A DNA stretch of 64,000 nucleotides from Clostridium beijerinckii (GTDB taxonomy: Bacteria; Bacillota; Clostridia; Clostridiales; Clostridiaceae): assembly GCA_003129525.1 (NCBI GenBank), contig CP029329.1, positions 2,213,501 to 2,277,500 on the forward strand. The letters are read 5' to 3'. The notes under the pieces are model-generated. The model saw only the letters and a list, made by a program, of their open reading frames with translations, did not search any database and was not told the origin of the DNA. This document shows, piece by piece, positions 35,927-44,849 of this stretch. Each line of letters opens with the position of its first letter. The first letter of the stretch is position 1. A program made the position numbers and the translations under genes.

Positions 35927-37087
35927 TTTAGAAGCCTTATTAAGTATATATAATAAAAATGTTAATAAAAATAGTACCAACATTGGATAAAAATGTGTAT
36001 ATTCACTCATAGAAGAATTTATTCCAAGATTAGATGTGTATATACTTGTAGGTAAAATTTGTAACAATATATAAGTTATAATAAAACTAAATATTCCTTG
36101 GATTAGCTTTAAAAAAATATATTTACTATAATGAATTTTAGTATCGCTGACAAAGGAGCTGACTTGTGCAATTACAGCTAGACCTGAAAATGAACATAAG
36201 AAGCTTATCATACTTAATTTAAGTGGAAGTGGAAGAGAAAGCGTAGATATTAGACTACATCCATTTGTCATTTCTATACTTCCTAAAAATAAAAAGTATA
36301 AAGTCCCAACAGGTAAGCTAAAAAAATTCTCCAATTGTTCAAACATAATATAAAAATAAACATTATTTTTAATTAGAGTTATTAAAACAGAAAAGATTAC
36401 AATAAAACCACCAATAGATAAGGCGGTGTTTATTCCATTTTGAACTGCATTTTTTATTGCGGAACCAAAATTTATAATTTCATATTTAGGACGAGACAGA
36501 GAACTTACTTTGATTGGGGTTCTCTTTTTTTTTGTTATAAATCCTATGAATATGAGTGATGAGTAATTTCCAATAAGCAAAATATAACCTAAAGCTAGAT
36601 TCCCGAGTAAAGTCCCAGCAACAGAACCGATTAAAAATAATGGACCGACATTAGAAGCTATATTTAAAAGCCTCTCATACTCACTTTTTTCAATATATTC
36701 CATAGAATATAAATCAACACAGTACTTTGCACCTAAAGGATATCCACATAAAATGCTGGCTACAATAGGAAAAGAACAATTCTTAGAAAGTCCTAAAGGT
36801 TTGCAAATTAAAGGGCCAAGAAATTTGGAATAAAGGGTTATTCCATCATAATATATTAATAAATTACAAATAACTATAAAGGGAAATGTTGTTGGTAATA
36901 TGGATTTATACCATAATTCACATCCATCAATGGCAGCAGAAATACATTGTTTTATATTTAATATAAAAAGAATTATTAATATGGAAATAAATATGCAAAT
37001 AATAATATTTTTTTTTATATTAAGTTGCTTAATTAAAATAACAATTAAGCTTATAATTAAAAACCATAAGATAACAACATATAGCAT
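35906..37087 (-). CDS. ylbJ: Sporulation integral membrane protein YlbJ
   Basis: 393 residues with about eight to ten hydrophobic segments. Landmark stretches are LWYKSILPTTFPFIVICNLL, ILCGYPLGAKY and SNVGPLFLIGSVAGTLLG, which fit the YlbJ/nucleoside-recognition (Gate) family. In Bacillus it belongs to the sigma-E regulon. The ATG at 37087 follows GGAGTGAT on the reverse strand. It lies 66 bases after tmcAL and converges with the coiled-coil gene, with no terminator visible between them. Confidence 0.9.
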   Translation of the reverse strand: MLYVVILWFLIISLIVILIKQLNIKKNIIICIFISILIILFILNIKQCISAAIDGCELWYKSILPTTFPFIVICNLLIYYDGITLYSKFLGPLICKPLGLSKNCSFPIVASILCGYPLGAKYCVDLYSMEYIEKSEYERLLNIASNVGPLFLIGSVAGTLLGNLALGYILLIGNYSSLIFIGFITKKKRTPIKVSSLSRPKYEIINFGSAIKNAVQNGINTALSIGGFIVIFSVLITLIKNNVYFYIMFEQLENFFSLPVGTLYFLFLGSIEMTNGCSLISTLSLPLPLKLSMISFLCSFSGLAVIAQVSSFVSDTKIHYSKYIFLKLIQGIFSFIITYILLQILPTSIYTSNLGINSSMSEYTHFYPMLVLFLLTFLLYILNKASKLFFHAT

Positions 37088-37153
37088 AAAATCACTCCAA
37101 TCTTTATTTCGTATTCATGATTATGTATATTCTTATGGTTATGTAAAATATTA

Positions 37154-38359
37154 CTATATTATAATAGGACCTTTTAAATAATCTTCCATAGGATGTATTT
37201 TTGAATTTAAAAGAGAATATGCCTTAGTACCTAAAATATCAATTTTCATATGGTCACATAAATTATTTTTTGGAACTTTAGTTATCACATTAATATTATC
37301 TTTAGATTTTATATTCTTTAGCATATTACGTCCCGTAGAATTAAAACCAAGAACCCTTGCATAAGGCGCAGGCATTTTAGATAAGTTAAATAAATCAAAG
37401 TCTTCAAGATTCAAAAAACTTTGAGCAAGTATTCTGTTAATTCTAGTATAAGTATATCTTTTACTCTTAGAATTTAGGATTAATTCATTTAAAGAATTTG
37501 AATTTAAAATTTCTTTTAATATTCTGTTTTCTAAGCCCTCTGAAATATCAGGCAATTTTAAAAGAGATTTTTCGTTTGTGAGGAATTTATATTTAATATA
37601 TTTAAACATATCCTCTTCAAAAGTAAATGGATAACCTGAACAAGATAAATCATATAAAATATCGTAACTAACTTGTGGGAGAACATTAATTAATTCACTT
37701 AGTGAATTTTCCCTAAGGTGTTTTCTTATGGAAGTAGCAGAAGAAAAAAGTGAATCTAAATTACTATTGTTGTAAGATGAACCTTCTCTTTTTAATGTTT
37801 TAGGTATTATTAAACTATTTAACGTTCTTAAAGCTTTTATGTATTCAATGCCTAAAATATTATTGGAATTAGATAATACATTAAAAACATCATTACAATT
37901 TAAATAATCATTAAGAGCATTTGCACGGCTTAAGTGGAAAGGTAAGCCTAAATTCAAATTATTTTTCAAACGACTTTTATATTCATAAGGCTCAGAAACT
38001 AGAACTTTCGCTATATCATCTAATGTATCTATATTTCCTTCTTCACTTCCGAAGTATAGATGGTCCACTATACCTAAAGAATTAAGAAGAGATACACTTC
38101 CAAAAGCAAAATGTTCTGCAGAAGATATTGAATAAACTAGGGGTAATTCTAAAACCAAATCAACTCCATTTTTAATAGCCATTTCTGCTCTTTTCCACTT
38201 ATCTACAATTGCAGGTATTCCTCTTTGCATAAAATTTCCACTCATGATACAAACTATACCCTCTGCATTTGTATGGTATTTTGCATTTTGAAGATGATAT
38301 TCATGCCCTTTGTGAAAAGGATTGTATTCTGTAATTATTCCTGTAATTATTATAATCAT
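37154..38359 (-). CDS. tmcAL: tRNA(Met) cytidine acetate ligase TmcAL (YlbM)
   Basis: 401 residues. GIITEYNPFHKGHEYHL is the nucleotidyltransferase HxGH motif at the N-terminus; MSGNFMQRGIPAIVDKWKRAEMAIKNGVD and SGSLFSSATSIRK-like residues later are typical. It makes ac4C34 in elongator tRNA-Met from acetate and ATP, a neat neighbour for pta-ackA. The listed ATG lies directly on an extended AAAGGAGATGAT ribosome site, so initiation may be at a non-ATG codon a few triplets in. Confidence 0.9.
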   Translation of the reverse strand: MIIIITGIITEYNPFHKGHEYHLQNAKYHTNAEGIVCIMSGNFMQRGIPAIVDKWKRAEMAIKNGVDLVLELPLVYSISSAEHFAFGSVSLLNSLGIVDHLYFGSEEGNIDTLDDIAKVLVSEPYEYKSRLKNNLNLGLPFHLSRANALNDYLNCNDVFNVLSNSNNILGIEYIKALRTLNSLIIPKTLKREGSSYNNSNLDSLFSSATSIRKHLRENSLSELINVLPQVSYDILYDLSCSGYPFTFEEDMFKYIKYKFLTNEKSLLKLPDISEGLENRILKEILNSNSLNELILNSKSKRYTYTRINRILAQSFLNLEDFDLFNLSKMPAPYARVLGFNSTGRNMLKNIKSKDNINVITKVPKNNLCDHMKIDILGTKAYSLLNSKIHPMEDYLKGPIII

Positions 38360-38386
38360 CTCCTTTTTAATAAAAATAAAAAATCC

Positions 38387-38432
38387 AACTTATAAATTAT
38401 AATTTATAAGTTACATTATTTTCAAGTAACTT
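38387..38432. promoter_or_regulatory. Palindrome upstream of tmcAL
   Basis: AACTTATAAATT-AT-AATTTATAAGTT is a perfect palindrome; the overlapping AAGTTAC...GTAACTT offers a competing stem. It could be an operator or an attenuator-like leader of the tmcAL-ylbJ transcript. Confidence 0.4.
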
Positions 38433-38882
38433 GGCACCTAAAGTTAGTATAGCATATATAATATATTTGCAAAGAGAAGTAATTAAAATGCTTACAAAAT
38501 AATTGTTAAAAAATATACTTTAATGGTATTGCTATATTAAGGAGGAATTTCAGGAATATTCGAAATATTATGAAAACAATAAGTTTTATATGAATGGAGT
38601 TTTTGGAAAGAAATTAGCATATATTGTATTTATATTAAGATTATGTGCTTTTAAATTGTTCAGAGTTAAAAATATGTTAGAGTATATTAAAATTTTTGAT
38701 ATATATACATTACTTAAAAGATAGAACATATAGTGATATTTACTAATGAATTAAAAAGTAATTTCATACAAAATACAATTGTTAAAAAAAATACTTTTAC
38801 TATATTGTTATTTTACAATCCAGTTATCAGACAATTTAGATTATTGCCAATCTAAAGACTTCTATTTTATAGTTAATTTATG

Positions 38883-38912
38883 TTGAAAAAATCACTGATT
38901 TAGGAGTATAGT
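38883..38912 (+). promoter_or_regulatory. pta promoter
   Basis: TTGAAA (38883-38888), 18 bases, TATAGT (38907-38912), 38 bases before the pta start. Confidence 0.5.
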
Positions 38913-38949
38913 AGTATTAGAGATAGAATACAGAGGGGAGAAAACATAT

Positions 38950-39951
38950 ATGGATCTTATGAAAAAAATATGGACTGATGCACAAGCAAATAAAAAGAAA
39001 ATTGTTCTTCCAGAAGGTAATGAAGAAAGAACTATTGCAGCAGCAGAAAAAATACACAAATTAGGATTAGCGTATCCAATTTTAGTTGGTAATAAAGAAG
39101 AAATAATGAATAAGTCGAAAGATTTGGATGTAGATTTATCAGGAGTTGAAATAATAGATCCAAATGAAGCGGATAACTTAAATAAATATATTACAGCCTT
39201 TTACGATCTTAGAAAGAAAAAAGGTATGACAATGGAGAAGGCAGACAAAATAGTGAGGGATCCTCTATATTTTGGAACAATGATGGTTAAGTTAGACGAT
39301 GCGGATGGAATGGTATCAGGAGCTGTTCATACTACTGGAGACTTATTAAGACCAGGATTACAAATAATAAAGACAGCACCAGGCGTATCTGTTGTTTCAA
39401 GCTTTTTTATAATGCAAGTTCCAGGATCAAATTATGGAGAAGAGGGACTATTGCTATTTGGAGACTGTGCAGTTAACCCAAACCCTAATGAGGATCAACT
39501 AGCTGCAATTGCAATTGCAACAGCAGAAACAGCTAAAACTTTGTGTAAAATGGAGCCTAAAGTAGCAATGTTATCGTTCTCTACTATGGGAAGTGCTGAT
39601 AATGAATTAGTAGATAAAGTTAGAAACGCAACACAAAAAGCAAAAGAACTAAGACCTGATTTAGATATAGACGGAGAATTACAGTTAGATGCAGCTATAG
39701 TTAAAAAGGTTGCAGATCAAAAAGCACCAAATAGCAAGGTTGCAGGAAGAGCTAATGTTTTGGTATTCCCAGATTTACAAGCAGGTAATATAGGATATAA
39801 ACTAGTTCAAAGATTTGCTAATGCAGATGCTATTGGACCAGTTTGTCAAGGTTTTGCAAAACCAATAAATGACTTATCAAGAGGATGTAGTTCAGATGAT
39901 ATCGTAAATGTTGTTGCATTAACAGCAGTTCAAGCACAAACTAATAAGTAG
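38950..39951 (+). CDS. pta: Phosphate acetyltransferase
   Basis: 333 residues, the short class I form. VLPEGNEERTIAAAEKI, DADGMVSGAVHTTGDLLRPGLQIIKT and the end VFPDLQAGNIGYKLVQRFANADAIGPVCQGF are family signatures. It turns acetyl-CoA plus phosphate into acetyl phosphate; ackA, 179 bases downstream, makes acetate and ATP. This is the main energy-yielding acid pathway in saccharolytic Clostridia. GAGGGGAG precedes ATG 38950. Confidence 0.96.
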   Translation: MDLMKKIWTDAQANKKKIVLPEGNEERTIAAAEKIHKLGLAYPILVGNKEEIMNKSKDLDVDLSGVEIIDPNEADNLNKYITAFYDLRKKKGMTMEKADKIVRDPLYFGTMMVKLDDADGMVSGAVHTTGDLLRPGLQIIKTAPGVSVVSSFFIMQVPGSNYGEEGLLLFGDCAVNPNPNEDQLAAIAIATAETAKTLCKMEPKVAMLSFSTMGSADNELVDKVRNATQKAKELRPDLDIDGELQLDAAIVKKVADQKAPNSKVAGRANVLVFPDLQAGNIGYKLVQRFANADAIGPVCQGFAKPINDLSRGCSSDDIVNVVALTAVQAQTNK

Positions 39952-39965
39952 TATCTGAATTATAA

Positions 39966-40070
39966 AGTGAATATTAGTTTCAGATGGAGTTTTATTAATA
40001 TGAATATAATTTCTTCTTCATCTGAAGCTTACAAGAAGTGATAGTGTAACCGATGTTAGCTATAAGATAA
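39966..40070 (+). repeat. Remnant of the structured 150-bp element family
   Basis: Keeps the first hairpin (TTCAGATG with CATCTGAA) and a 38-base 3' part (40033-40070, AAGAAGTG to TAGCTATAAGATAA) that matches the 3' end of the element at 10478 with seven differences. The middle is missing. It lies between pta and ackA. Confidence 0.55.
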
Positions 40071-40130
40071 TATGTTCTCATAAATTTAAATGAAATAATT
40101 AGATTGAAGAATAATAAGGGAGGAAAAATC

Positions 40131-41336
40131 ATGAAAGTATTAGTTATAAATTGTGGAAGCTCTTCATTAAAGTATCAACTTATTGATATGTCTAATGAGG
40201 AAGCTTTAGCACAAGGCCTTGTAGAAAGAATTGGAATGGATGGGTCAATCTTAACACAAAAGGTTGAAGGCAAAAATAAATATATTATTGAAACACCTAT
40301 GAAAGATCATCAAGTTGCAATTGAACTTGTATTAAAAAGCTTAGTTGATGAAACACATGGTGTAATTAAATCAATGGATGAAATATCGTCAGTTGGACAT
40401 AGAGTTGTTCATGGTGGAGAAAAATATGCAGCTTCAGTAATAATTGATGAAGAAGTTCTTAAAAATCTTCAAGATCTTTCAAAACTTGCACCACTTCACA
40501 ATCCAGCAAACATAACTGGAATAAAGGCTTGTCAAATGATTATGGCAAATACGCCAATGGTTGCAGTATTTGATACAGCATTTCATCAAACAATGTCTCA
40601 AAAAGCATTTATGTATCCAGTACCATATAAATTATATGAAGAAGATCATATAAGAAGATATGGATTCCATGGAACATCACATAAGTATGTAGCTGGTAAA
40701 GTTGCTGAATGTATGAACAAGGATATTAAAGATTTAAAGATTATCACTTGTCATATAGGTAATGGAGTAAGTGTTACTGCTGTTCAAGGGGGTAAGTCAG
40801 TTGATACAACAATGGGATTCACTCCGTTAGATGGTATAATGATGGGGTCAAGATGTGGAAGCATAGATCCATCAATAGTTACTTATTTGATGACAGAAAA
40901 AGGATATTCTGCAACAGAAGTAGATAAGATTTTAAATAAAGAATCAGGATGCTTAGGAATAGCTAATCTTGGAACAGACTTTAGAGATATAAGAAGTGCT
41001 GTTGAAGAAAGAAATGATCCTAAAGCAGTACTTGTTATGGACATTTATGGATACCAAATCAAAAAGCAAATTGGTGCTTATGCAGCAGCAATGGGCGGAG
41101 TGGACGGAATTGTATTTACTGCAGGACTTGGAGAACATGCTCCAGAAATTAGAATAAGAGTTTTAAATGATATGGAGTTCTTAGGGATAGAAATAGATGT
41201 AGAGAAAAATGATAATCAAAATATTGGAGATGGAATGGAAATTTCAAAACCAAATTCAAAAGTAAAAGTATTTGTAATTCCAACTAATGAAGAAGTAATG
41301 ATTGCTAGAGAAACCTTAGAATTAGTTAAAAAATAA
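40131..41336 (+). CDS. ackA: Acetate kinase
   Basis: 401 residues. [48 protein letters not shown] and [20 protein letters not shown] are all in place. It makes acetate and ATP from acetyl phosphate and ADP. ATG 40131 follows GGGAGG; the frame extends 27 bases further upstream without a ribosome site. The stop codon is inside the first bases of a dispersed repeat. Confidence 0.97.
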   Translation: MKVLVINCGSSSLKYQLIDMSNEEALAQGLVERIGMDGSILTQKVEGKNKYIIETPMKDHQVAIELVLKSLVDETHGVIKSMDEISSVGHRVVHGGEKYAASVIIDEEVLKNLQDLSKLAPLHNPANITGIKACQMIMANTPMVAVFDTAFHQTMSQKAFMYPVPYKLYEEDHIRRYGFHGTSHKYVAGKVAECMNKDIKDLKIITCHIGNGVSVTAVQGGKSVDTTMGFTPLDGIMMGSRCGSIDPSIVTYLMTEKGYSATEVDKILNKESGCLGIANLGTDFRDIRSAVEERNDPKAVLVMDIYGYQIKKQIGAYAAAMGGVDGIVFTAGLGEHAPEIRIRVLNDMEFLGIEIDVEKNDNQNIGDGMEISKPNSKVKVFVIPTNEEVMIARETLELVKK

Positions 41337-41460
41337 CAAGTCAGTATGCTAGTCTAGTTTGTGTTATACTATGTGGGTATGTTTGGCTAATAGATTGCTA
41401 TAAGCCAAACATACCCACATGTTTGATGTAAAATATACATCAAATATTTGACTTGTTATT
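41332..41460. repeat. Dispersed repeat with AATAACAAGTCA termini, best copy
   Basis: Perfect 12-bp terminal inverted repeats AATAACAAGTCA / TGACTTGTTATT. Inside are a perfect 15-bp hairpin (GTGGGTATGTTTGGC with GCCAAACATACCCAC) and a second hairpin TTTGATGT/ACATCAAA. The left end contains the ackA stop codon. The folded RNA would act as a terminator-like structure for ackA. Confidence 0.7.
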
Positions 41461-41499
41461 TTATTTTATATGTATGAAAAGTAATTTATAATAAATACC

Positions 41500-41528
41500 T
41501 TGACTTTTTGGTACTCAATTTATATAAT
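41500..41528 (+). promoter_or_regulatory. Promoter ahead of yceD-rpmF
   Basis: TTGACT (41500-41505), 17 bases, TATAAT (41523-41528). Confidence 0.65.
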
Positions 41529-41589
41529 TAGTTGTGTTTGTTTTATAAATATATGTGCTAAGGAGTGAAAAGGGGAGATTGTTATATAG

Positions 41590-41618
41590 TTTACAATAAG
41601 TTTGTTATATAATATACT
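41590..41618 (+). promoter_or_regulatory. Second promoter, directly at the yceD start
   Basis: TTTACA (41590-41595), 17 bases, TATACT (41613-41618). Transcription would begin about six to nine bases later, that is at or just before ATG 41629, giving a leaderless message. Confidence 0.45.
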
Positions 41619-41628
41619 CTATAATTTT

Positions 41629-42135
41629 ATGAAAGTACAAATTTTAGATATTATTTCAGGTAAAGATAGAAGCAAAAAGATTGATTACACATTTGAGATG
41701 CCACAATTCAGCTTTGAAGGAGATATAATTAAACCTATAGGCTCTTGTGAAGTTGTTGGAGTGATTTCATCAGATAGTGATATGTTGATAGTAAATGCTA
41801 AAATTAAAGCTGATTTAGAAATGACATGTTCAAGATGCTTAGATACCTTTATCTATCCAATAGATATTGATATAGAAGAAAGGTTTACAACTAATAGTAA
41901 ATCACAAGATGATGAAGCTATTGTTGTAATGGATGATGTTTTAGACATCACCGAGATTGTTGAAACTAGTATAATTTCAACTTTCCCGATTCAAAGAGTC
42001 TGCAAAGACGACTGTAAGGGACTTTGTCAAGAATGTGGATGTAATTTAAATTACAATAAATGTTCTTGTAATAAAGAAAACGTAGATATACGTTTTGAAG
42101 CCCTAAAAGGTTTGTTTGACAATAAGGAGGTGTAA
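41629..42135 (+). CDS. YceD family protein (DUF177)
   Basis: 168 residues from ATG 41629 (MKVQILDIISGKDRSKKIDYTF), the family-like start. Two cysteine pairs (CSRC and CKGLCQECGCNLN with a last CSC) and the SIISTFPIQRVC segment are typical DUF177 features. It is always next to rpmF (two bases downstream) and is linked to 23S rRNA accumulation in bacteria and plastids. No ribosome site stands in front of the ATG. The frame is open to a TTG at 41602, which also lacks one. Confidence 0.88.
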   Translation: MKVQILDIISGKDRSKKIDYTFEMPQFSFEGDIIKPIGSCEVVGVISSDSDMLIVNAKIKADLEMTCSRCLDTFIYPIDIDIEERFTTNSKSQDDEAIVVMDDVLDITEIVETSIISTFPIQRVCKDDCKGLCQECGCNLNYNKCSCNKENVDIRFEALKGLFDNKEV

Positions 42136-42137
42136 GT

Positions 42138-42320
42138 ATGGGAAATCCAGCAAGAAAATGTTGTAGCGCAAGAACTAAGAAAAGAAGAGCTCAAACTTTT
42201 AAAGCTAGTTTACCTGGCATAGTTGAATGTCCACAATGCCACGAAATGAAACTTGCTCATAGAGTATGTAAAAACTGTGGTTTTTACAAAGGTAAGGAAG
42301 TTGTAGCTTCTGAAAACTAA
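42138..42320 (+). CDS. rpmF: 50S ribosomal protein L32
   Basis: 60 residues. MGNPARKCCSARTKKRRAQTF is the clostridial L32 start, and CPQCHEMK...CKNCG is a zinc ribbon. AAGGAGGTG lies at the end of yceD. A terminator follows immediately, so plsX is a separate unit here. Confidence 0.95.
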   Translation: MGNPARKCCSARTKKRRAQTFKASLPGIVECPQCHEMKLAHRVCKNCGFYKGKEVVASEN

Positions 42321-42345
42321 AAGAAAGTCTTTATGACTTTCTTTT
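42321..42345 (+). terminator. Terminator after rpmF
   Basis: AAGAAAGTC (42321-42329) pairs with GACTTTCTT (42335-42343), loop TTTAT. Confidence 0.75.
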
Positions 42346-42448
42346 CTTATATACATAATAATATAAACAATAATTGCCAATATTCAACAAAAACCAACTT
42401 TAAATAAATAATTTTAAAAATATGCCTAAATGAAGGAGGGATTATTAT

Positions 42449-43450
42449 ATGAAAATAGCTATAGATGGTATGGGTGGAGATAATGCACCTGTAGCTGTAA
42501 TAGATGGTGCAATTCAAGCGCTAAAAGAATATGATAATATTGAATTATATATTACAGGACCAAAAGAAATTATAAGCTCAGAATTAGCTAAATATACTTA
42601 TCCTAAAGATAAAGTTACTGTTATTGATGCTAAAGAAGTAATTTTACCAAGTGAACACCCTGTAATGGCACTCCGAAGAAAAAAAGATGCTAGTATAGTT
42701 AAGGCGTTGAATTTAGTTAAAGAGGGAACTTGTGATGGAATAATATCTGCCGGGAGTACAGGCGCATTTTTAGCCGGATGTACGCTAATAGTAGGTAGAA
42801 TTAAGGGCGTAGAAAGACCTGCTCTTGCACCTATAATGCCAGGTAGACGTGGAAATTTTATGATAGTAGATGTTGGAGCTAATGTTGATTGTAAACCAGC
42901 ATTTTTAGTTCAATTTGCAAAAATGGGGAAAATCTATTATCAAAAGATTTTTAATGTAAAAAATCCAAGTATAGGACTTATAAATATTGGCGAAGAAGAA
43001 GAAAAAGGAAATGAACTTGCAAAAGCAACATTTAAACTTTTGAAAGAAGAAAATTCTCTTAATTTTAAAGGCAATGTAGAACCAAGAGAAATACCTACAG
43101 GGGACATTAACATCTTAGTAAGTGATGGTTTTGTAGGAAATACAGCTTTAAAAATGTATGAAGGCTCTGCTTCAAGTATCTTAGGGATAATAAAGGATGA
43201 AGTACTTAAATCATCAATTATATCTAAATTAGGAATAGTACTATTAAAACCAGTATTAAAAAATATTATGAAAAAGTTTGATTACAAAGAATATGGAGGA
43301 GCACCATTTTTAGGTGTTGATGGAATATGCATAAAAGCTCATGGCAGTTCAGATGCAAAAGCATTCAAAAATTCTATTAAGCAAACTAAGATTTTTTACG
43401 AGAATGATGTGTTAAAAGATATAAAAAATGAGTTTTTAAACGAAAATTAA
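42449..43450 (+). CDS. plsX: Phosphate acyltransferase PlsX
   Basis: 333 residues. [65 protein letters not shown] and [18 protein letters not shown] are the family hallmarks. It makes acyl phosphate from acyl-ACP for PlsY, feeding phosphatidic acid synthesis with GpsA product. GAAGGAGGG precedes the ATG. Next to acpP as usual. Confidence 0.96.
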   Translation: MKIAIDGMGGDNAPVAVIDGAIQALKEYDNIELYITGPKEIISSELAKYTYPKDKVTVIDAKEVILPSEHPVMALRRKKDASIVKALNLVKEGTCDGIISAGSTGAFLAGCTLIVGRIKGVERPALAPIMPGRRGNFMIVDVGANVDCKPAFLVQFAKMGKIYYQKIFNVKNPSIGLINIGEEEEKGNELAKATFKLLKEENSLNFKGNVEPREIPTGDINILVSDGFVGNTALKMYEGSASSILGIIKDEVLKSSIISKLGIVLLKPVLKNIMKKFDYKEYGGAPFLGVDGICIKAHGSSDAKAFKNSIKQTKIFYENDVLKDIKNEFLNEN

Positions 43451-43531
43451 TTTAAATATTATTAAAACTAATATTGACGATTTAAAAAATATATACTATT
43501 ATCTAAATGTAGAACTTGGGAGGTGAAAATA

Positions 43532-43762
43532 ATGTTTGAAAAAATCCAAGCAATTATTGCGGATAAGTTAAGCGTCGATGTAGGAAGCGTTGTTATGGAA
43601 GCATCATTTATTGAAGATTTAAATGCGGACTCATTAGATATAGTTGAACTTATAATGGCTCTAGAAGATGAACTTGATATGGAAATACCTGACGAAGACG
43701 TTGAAAACTTTAAAACAGTTGGAGATGTTGTCAATTACGTAAAAGCTCATCACGAAGAATAA
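43532..43762 (+). CDS. acpP: Acyl carrier protein
   Basis: 76 residues, acidic. The phosphopantetheine attachment Ser is in [16 protein letters not shown] 43532 (MFEKIQAI) follows GGGAGGTG; a GTG three codons earlier lies inside that site. It carries growing acyl chains and supplies PlsX. A GC-rich terminator follows. Confidence 0.96.
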   Translation: MFEKIQAIIADKLSVDVGSVVMEASFIEDLNADSLDIVELIMALEDELDMEIPDEDVENFKTVGDVVNYVKAHHEE

Positions 43763-43765
43763 AAT

Positions 43766-43787
43766 AATCCCGCATGATTGCGGGATT
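43766..43787 (+). terminator. Terminator after acpP
   Basis: AATCCCGCA and TGCGGGATT form a nine-base stem around TGAT, followed by TTATATTTT. Confidence 0.85.
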
Positions 43788-43803
43788 TTATATTTTCTTG
43801 CAA

Positions 43804-44062
43804 AATGAAACTTTTCAGATGAAGTTTTATATTTCATCTAAATTTAGTTGACATTATACTCTTGTGGGAAGATGCATAACCACAAAGATCAACTAGTGTA
43901 CTCTCAAGGGCACCACGTAACCAAGGGGTTACAATGTACCTAGAAAGAAGAAACGAACAATCCAAAGAGCCAAGATGCCTTATAAGGGGTATTAGGTTAG
44001 ACTAGGTGGTTCTTAAAGCTCCTCTGAAAAAAGGGAGCCCTAGAATAGCTAAAAATCATATT
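43804..44062 (+). repeat. Large structured ORF-free element between acpP and rnc
   Basis: About 260 bases, G+C-richer than its surroundings. It begins AATGAAACTTTTCAGATGAA with a first hairpin (TTCAGATGAAG / TTTCATCTAAA) and TTTAGTTG, like the 10478 element. Further stems: TTGTGG/CCACAA, GTAACC/GGTTAC (loop AAGG) followed by ACAATGTACCTAG, and GCTCC/GGGAGC inside CTAGG/CCTAG, ending near TAGCTA. It may be the fullest member of the family. No protein-coding frame was seen. Confidence 0.55.
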
Positions 44063-44150
44063 AATTAGTTTATTCTTGAATTTGTTATATTATATATCTG
44101 AAATAAAATGTCGTAGCAAGTTGAAGAATAAACTTCAAGGAGTGGAATAA

Positions 44151-44849
44151 ATGAATAGATATACACTTAAAGAAATAGAAGAAAACTTGGGAGTTTGTTT
44201 CAATAATCCTACTTTGCTAAAAACAGCACTTACACACAGTTCTTTTGGGAATCAATTTAAAGATGCTGAATATAATGAAAGACTTGAATTTTTAGGAGAT
44301 TCAGTGTTACAACTTTGTATTACGGAATATCTTTTTAATAATTTTAAGCATAAGAGTGAAGGCGAATTAACGAAAATAAGAAGTTTGATAGTTTGTGAAA
44401 ATTCTCTTTATGAAATTGCAAAAAAAATAAATCTGGGATCTTATATTAGAATGAGTAAAGGTGAAGAGCTTACAGGTGGAAGAGAAAGAATTTCAATACA
44501 AGCGGATGCTGTTGAAGCAGTGCTTGCAGCTGTTTATTTAGATAAGGGTATTGGTTTTGTAAGAGATTTTATATTACTTCATTTTGAAGAAGTGATAAAT
44601 AAGGCTATAAATAATGAAATAATATTAGATTTTAAGACAAAGCTTCAAGAACTCCTTCAAAAAGATGGAGAGATAGTAATTCAATATGAATTAACAAGAT
44701 ATGAAGGACCACCTCATAGAAGAGAATTTTTTACAAATGTGATTATAGATAAAAAGCTTATGGGTGAAGGCTCAGGCTACAGTAAAAAAGAATCAGAACA
44801 AAATGCAGCTAAGCAAGCTTTAGAAATATTGGATAAGACAAATGAGTAA
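44151..44849 (+). CDS. rnc: Ribonuclease III
   Basis: 232 residues. The RNase III signature NERLEFLGDSVLQL is near residue 44; a second acidic site QADAVEAVLAAVYLD follows. The C-terminal double-stranded RNA-binding domain includes KTKLQELLQKDG and SGYSKKESEQNAAKQALEIL. It processes rRNA and structured mRNAs. Its end overlaps the radical SAM gene by eight bases. The order acpP-rnc-smc-ftsY is conserved. Confidence 0.96.
   Translation: MNRYTLKEIEENLGVCFNNPTLLKTALTHSSFGNQFKDAEYNERLEFLGDSVLQLCITEYLFNNFKHKSEGELTKIRSLIVCENSLYEIAKKINLGSYIRMSKGEELTGGRERISIQADAVEAVLAAVYLDKGIGFVRDFILLHFEEVINKAINNEIILDFKTKLQELLQKDGEIVIQYELTRYEGPPHRREFFTNVIIDKKLMGEGSGYSKKESEQNAAKQALEILDKTNE

Larger units (their letters stand above)
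38360..38949. other. 590-bp divergent region between tmcAL and pta
   Basis: Contains a perfect 26-bp palindrome at 38387-38412 close to tmcAL, a 38408-38432 inverted repeat AAGTTAC/GTAACTT sharing its right arm, two similar AT-rich blocks at 38494 and 38768 each with TTGTTAA, a hairpin TTTAGATT/AATCTAAA at 38835-38856, and the pta promoter. No ORF of note. Confidence 0.5.

Noticed and set aside
43804-44062. Group I intron or tRNA cluster between acpP and rnc
   Set aside because: No P7/P3 pairing, guanosine-site pattern or cloverleaf could be drawn; kept only as a structured element.
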